Positions 60,873-64,000 of a DNA stretch of 64,000 bases are shown here, piece by piece; within the stretch, counting starts at the first letter, position 1; every line of letters begins with the position of its first letter. Position numbers and translations under genes: made by a program. The notes under the pieces were generated by a model. The model was not told the origin of the DNA. It saw only the letters and a list, made by a program, of their open reading frames with translations, and ran no database searches. The DNA comes from Actinomadura syzygii (lineage in GTDB: Bacteria; Actinomycetota; Actinomycetes; Streptosporangiales; Streptosporangiaceae). The stretch spans positions 186,001-250,000 of the forward strand of contig NZ_VSFF01000003.1 in the NCBI RefSeq assembly GCF_008085905.1. The letters are read 5' to 3'.

Positions 60873-62015
60873 TCAGCCGGGCCAGATCGGGTAGTCGACG
60901 TAGCCGCGCGGGCCGCCGCCGTACCGGGTCCCGGGATCGTCGGACGCCGGCTCCACGCCCAGCGCGAACCGGGCCACCAGGTCGGGGTTGGCGATGAACG
61001 GCGACGCGAACGACACCGCGTCGGCGATCCCCGCCTCCACGACCGCGTTGCCCGACTCCCGGCCGAAGCCGTGGTTGGCGATCAGCGGCCCGCCGAACAG
61101 CCCCCGGAACCTGGCGAACTCCGCGAAGTCGGGGACGGCGCCCGGCCGCGGCAGCGCCCGCCCCCGCAGATGCAGGTAGGCCGGCCCCCGCCGCTCCAGC
61201 TCGCCCACCAGGTCGTCGTAGCGGGCCAGGGTCGCCTCGTCGGCGGTGTAGGGGTAGCCCTCCGCCGGGCGGTGCGCGTCGGCCGCCGTCCACCAGGGGG
61301 ACAGCCGCACGCCCGTCCGCGCCGGGTCCCACGCCGCCGCGACCGCGTCCACCACCTCCAGCGGCAGCCGCGCGCGGTCCGCGCCGTACCCGTCGCGGCG
61401 CACGTTGAGCCGCGGGTTCAGGAACTGCGCGAGCAGGTACGCGCCGTTCGCGGCGACCTCCACCCCGTCGAACCCGGCGCGGCGCGCGTTGGCCGCCGCC
61501 GCCGCGTACTCGGCGACCGTCCGGTCGATGTCGGCGGACGTCATCTCCCGCGGCGTCACGGTCGGCCTGGGACCGGCGCCGGTCCGGCACGTCTCGCCCG
61601 GGTTCACCGGCGACGGGCCCGCGGGCCGGCCCCCGCCCAGATGGTCGGGATGGGAGTGGGCGCCCGCGTGCCACAACTGCAGGACGATCCGCCCGCCGAG
61701 CGCGTGCACCACCCCGGTGACCCGCCGCCACGCCTCCACCTGCGCCTCGGCGTAGATCCCCGGCACCCGCGGGAACCCGACCGCCCCCTCGCTCACCCAC
61801 GCGCCCTCCGCCACGATCAGCCCCGCCGTGGCGCGCTGCGCGTAGTAGGCGGCGTGCAGGTCCGTCGGGACCCGGCCCGGTCCGGCCGCCCGCGCCCGGG
61901 TCATCGGCGCCATCACCACCCGGTTCGGCAGCGCCAGCCCGCCGAGCCGCACGGGCCCCAGCAGCGGCTGGTCCCGGCCGTTAGGCTGGTCGGGACGCCG
62001 TACATCTCGGAACAT
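60873..62015 (-). CDS. Old yellow enzyme-family NADH:flavin oxidoreductase
   Basis: A 380-residue TIM-barrel flavoprotein: LALPNRVVMAPMTRARA at the start, LIVAEGAWVSEGAVG, VLQLWHAGAHSHP with the ligand-binding His, FDGVEVAANGAYLLAQFLNP, and RLSPWW near GVR. FMN-binding residues of the OYE group are present; it reduces activated C=C bonds of enones or nitro compounds. GGAGAGGGAG precedes the ATG at 62015. It is divergent from the SigJ-type factor, 69 bp away, suggesting shared control. Confidence 0.92.
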   Translation of the reverse strand: MFRDVRRPDQPNGRDQPLLGPVRLGGLALPNRVVMAPMTRARAAGPGRVPTDLHAAYYAQRATAGLIVAEGAWVSEGAVGFPRVPGIYAEAQVEAWRRVTGVVHALGGRIVLQLWHAGAHSHPDHLGGGRPAGPSPVNPGETCRTGAGPRPTVTPREMTSADIDRTVAEYAAAAANARRAGFDGVEVAANGAYLLAQFLNPRLNVRRDGYGADRARLPLEVVDAVAAAWDPARTGVRLSPWWTAADAHRPAEGYPYTADEATLARYDDLVGELERRGPAYLHLRGRALPRPGAVPDFAEFARFRGLFGGPLIANHGFGRESGNAVVEAGIADAVSFASPFIANPDLVARFALGVEPASDDPGTRYGGGPRGYVDYPIWPG

Positions 62016-62084
62016 CGGTCTCCCTCTCCGTGCCGTCCATTCGATGCCACCGAACAGACGGACCCCGACGAGAAAAGGTGACCG

Positions 62085-62978
62085 ATGTCCGAGCACGCCG
62101 CCCTGGCCGAACGGTTCCAGGCCCACCGCGACCGGCTCCGCGCGGTGGCCTACCGCATGCTGGGCTCCGCCGGCGAGGCCGACGACGCCGTCCAGGAGGC
62201 GTGGCTGCGCCTCACCCGCGCCGACCCCGCGCGCATCTACAGCCTGGAGGCGTGGCTGCGCACCGTCGTGTCCCGGGTCTGCCTGGACATGCTCCGCGCC
62301 CGCGCCGCCCGCCGCGAGGACCCGCTCGGCTGGCACTCGCCCGTCCAGGCCGAGGACGGCGACCCCGAGCACGAGGCCGAGCTGGTCGACTCGGTCGGCC
62401 GCGCCATGCTCGTCGTGCTGGACGCCCTCGGCCCCGCCGAACGCGTCGCGTTCGTCCTGCACGACGTGTTCGCCGTGCCGTTCGACCAGATCGCCGCCGT
62501 CGTCGACCGCAGCCCCGACGCCGCCAAGAAGCTCGCCAGCCGCGCCCGCCGCCGCGTCCGCGGCGCCCCCGCCGCGCCGCCCGCCGAACTCGCCGCGCAG
62601 CGCCGCGTCGTCGAGGCGTTCCTCGCCGCCGCCCGCGGCGGCGACCTGGACGCCCTCCTCGCCGTCCTCGCGCCCGGCGTCGTCCGCACCGCCGACGCCG
62701 CCGCGCTCGCCCCCGGCCGCCCCCGCACCGTCACCGGCGCCGCCGACGTCGCCCGCGAGATGCAGATGTTCGGGCGCCGCGCCCGCTACGCCGCGCCCGC
62801 CCTGGTCGGCGGCGCGGCCGGCGCCGTCCTCGCCCCGCACGGACGGCTCCTGCTCGCCCTCGCCGTCACCGTCCGCGACGGCCGCGTCGCCGCCTACGAG
62901 ATGATCGCCGACCCGGGCCGGCTCCGCGCCCTCGACATCACCGTCCTGGACGACCGACACCCGCCCCGGCCCGCATAG
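62085..62978 (+). CDS. SigJ-type ECF sigma factor with C-terminal SnoaL-like domain
   Basis: A 297-residue sigma factor: LRAVAYRMLGSAGEADDAVQEAWLRL (region 2), AMLVVLDALGPAERVAFVLHDVFAVPFDQIAAVV and SPDAAKKLASRARRRVRG (region 4), followed by about 110 residues of an NTF2/SnoaL-like domain (FLAAARGGDLDALLAVLAPGVVRTADA). This is the ECF41/SigJ architecture, where the fused domain controls activity in place of an anti-sigma factor. ECF41 genes typically sit beside carboxymuconolactone decarboxylase or oxidoreductase genes; here the divergent OYE gene fills that place. AAAAGGTG precedes the ATG. Confidence 0.92.
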   Translation: MSEHAALAERFQAHRDRLRAVAYRMLGSAGEADDAVQEAWLRLTRADPARIYSLEAWLRTVVSRVCLDMLRARAARREDPLGWHSPVQAEDGDPEHEAELVDSVGRAMLVVLDALGPAERVAFVLHDVFAVPFDQIAAVVDRSPDAAKKLASRARRRVRGAPAAPPAELAAQRRVVEAFLAAARGGDLDALLAVLAPGVVRTADAAALAPGRPRTVTGAADVAREMQMFGRRARYAAPALVGGAAGAVLAPHGRLLLALAVTVRDGRVAAYEMIADPGRLRALDITVLDDRHPPRPA

Positions 62979-63016
62979 GCTTCCGAGACCGGCCCAACAC
63001 CGCCAGGAGACCCTGC

Positions 63017-63073
63017 ATGCGCGCCCCGACCAGCACCGACGCCGCCGACGGCGGCGCCGTCCCCGGCCGCTGA
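63017..63073 (+). CDS. Possible 18-residue leader ORF before the YdeI-like gene
   Basis: An ATG preceded by AGGAG at 7 nt opens an 18-codon frame (MRAPTSTDAADGGAVPGR) ending TGA at 63073; the next gene's ATG is 1 nt later at 63075. The good ribosome site and the tight spacing make translation plausible, perhaps coupling. It could instead be the remnant of a gene start: the peptide start MRAPTST resembles the MRTLIST of the DHFR-family gene at 63818. Confidence 0.35.
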   Translation: MRAPTSTDAADGGAVPGR

Positions 63074-63074
63074 C

Positions 63075-63635
63075 ATGGACGACCCGGGAAGCGCGCTGCA
63101 CTTCGCCGACGCCGCCGAATGGGAGGCGTGGCTGGCCCGCCACCACGACGCCGGCACCGGAGCCTGGCTGACGATCGCCAAGAAGGGCGCGCCCGTCGCG
63201 TCCCTCACCATCGCCGCCGCCCTCGACGTCGCGCTGTGCTACGGCTGGATCGACAGCCACCGCAGGTCCCGCGACGAGCACAGCTACCTGCAGCGGTACT
63301 CGCGGCGCCGCAAGGGCAGCCCCTGGTCGGCGAAGAACGTCGCCAAGGCCGAGGCGCTGATCGCCGCCGGGCGGATGCGGCCGCCCGGCCTCGCCGAGAT
63401 CGACGCCGCCCGCGCCGACGGACGCTGGGACGCCGCCTACGCCGCCCAGCGCGACGTGTCCGTCCCACCCGACCTCGCCGACGCGCTCGCCGCCCGACCC
63501 GGCGCCGCCGCCCGCTTCGACGCCCTCGACAAGACCGCCCGCTACCTGCTGATCCTGCCGCTGCTGAAGGCCCGCACCCCGGCCGGGCGCAAGGCCCGCC
63601 TCGACCGCGCGATCTCCGAGCTCCTCGACACCTGA
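63075..63635 (+). CDS. YdeI/OmpD-associated family protein
   Basis: A 186-residue protein with the YdeI pattern: FADAAEWEAWLARHHDAGTGAWLTIAKKG, ALDVALCYGWIDSHRR, YLQRYSRRRKGSPWSAKNVAKAEALIAAGRM and the helical end APGAAARFDAL-like. The family is widespread, of unknown role, with bactericidal-resistance or osmotic suggestions only. The ATG at 63075 lies 1 nt after the short upstream frame. Confidence 0.88.
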   Translation: MDDPGSALHFADAAEWEAWLARHHDAGTGAWLTIAKKGAPVASLTIAAALDVALCYGWIDSHRRSRDEHSYLQRYSRRRKGSPWSAKNVAKAEALIAAGRMRPPGLAEIDAARADGRWDAAYAAQRDVSVPPDLADALAARPGAAARFDALDKTARYLLILPLLKARTPAGRKARLDRAISELLDT

Positions 63636-63817
63636 CCCCCGCCGCGCCCCGCCGCGGGCCGGGGCGGGCCAGGGCGTCCGCGCGTTCGCCGGTGTTCTGT
63701 CGGTGCCGCCGCATACTCTTCCGGAACCCGAGCACGACCGGGCACACGGCCCCGGAACCGGCGGGACGCCCCCGGCCACGGCGGCGACACGACAGGACGA
63801 GACCTTCAGGAGAACCG

Positions 63818-64000
63818 ATGCGCACCTTGATCAGCACCGCCTTCGTCTCGCTCGACGGCGTCGTCGAGGCGCCCGGCGGCGAGCCCGGCTACCGCAACTC
63901 CGGCTGGACCTTCAAGCACGTCGACTTCCTCCCCGACGCGTTCGAGATCAAGGGCCGCGAGCAGCAGGAGGCCACCGCGATGCTCCTGGGCCGCGTCAGC
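63818..64000 (+). CDS. Dihydrofolate reductase/RibD C-terminal family protein (cut by window edge)
   Basis: Only the first 61 residues are present: MRTLISTAFVSLDGVVEAPGG and PDAFEIKGREQQEATAMLLGR, the start of the DHFR/RibD_C fold used by many actinobacterial deaminase-reductase-like proteins. CAGGAG is 5 nt before the ATG. The substrate is unknown and the NADPH-binding half is missing. Confidence 0.8.
   Translation, partial: MRTLISTAFVSLDGVVEAPGGEPGYRNSGWTFKHVDFLPDAFEIKGREQQEATAMLLGRVS

Overview
The window is a stretch of very GC-rich actinobacterial chromosome. GTG starts, C/G-ending codons, short or absent leaders and the gene families present (F420-type oxidoreductase, men genes, DUF5999, DUF3040, CU044_5270, Rv2578c-like radical SAM) point to the Streptosporangiales, most likely an Actinomadura/Thermomonosporaceae-type organism. 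That placement is an inference from gene content. It looks like core chromosome: I see no prophage, transposase, CRISPR array, rRNA or tRNA.

Left part (1-21 kb). A truncated class V aminotransferase/MOCOS-like gene and an ABCG-type transporter precede the conserved actinobacterial block DUF881 - small basic protein - DUF881 - garA (FHA) - merR - DUF151 nuclease - merR. This block is syntenic with Rv1823-Rv1830 of Mycobacterium tuberculosis as I remember it, but gcvH is absent from its usual place before garA. After a large flippase/degenerate-kinase membrane protein comes gcvP, preceded by a tandem glycine riboswitch and carrying an in-frame stem-loop insertion. A TPR protein, a PPOX flavoenzyme, an alpha/beta hydrolase, DUF5999 and a complete lutABC lactate-oxidation operon follow.

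Middle part (20-43 kb). This holds TetR, NUDIX and MarR genes, a DrrAB-type exporter, a secreted phytase-like esterase, a primary-type sigma-70 factor, a CDF metal exporter and the menaquinone genes menE (minus) and menBCD (plus). Further on are a PtpB-like phosphatase, a fatty acid desaturase, endonuclease VIII, a KhtTU-type antiporter, an ECF sigma/CU044_5270 pair and the isochorismate synthase menF. menE/menB and menF, 12 kb apart, share an inverted repeat followed by GTTCAAACGGG. In front of menE and menF this repeat forms the -35 region of an apparently leaderless promoter, suggesting common control of menaquinone synthesis.

Right part (43-64 kb). Mostly single genes: bioY, a spermidine-synthase-like methyltransferase, a GNAT, an NmrA-like protein, an HtrA/PDZ protease with eight perfect 15-bp repeats, a radical SAM protein, a lipoprotein glycosyl hydrolase, DUF3040, an anti-sigma-type ATPase, a WYL-DinB fusion regulator, a 937-residue protein with a degenerate AAA ATPase domain and an EamA transporter. 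A second Drr-type ABC exporter has a divergent TetR. The window ends with an OYE-family flavoenzyme divergent from a SigJ-type ECF factor, a YdeI-like protein and a truncated DHFR-family gene. Strong perfect palindromes separate several transcription units.
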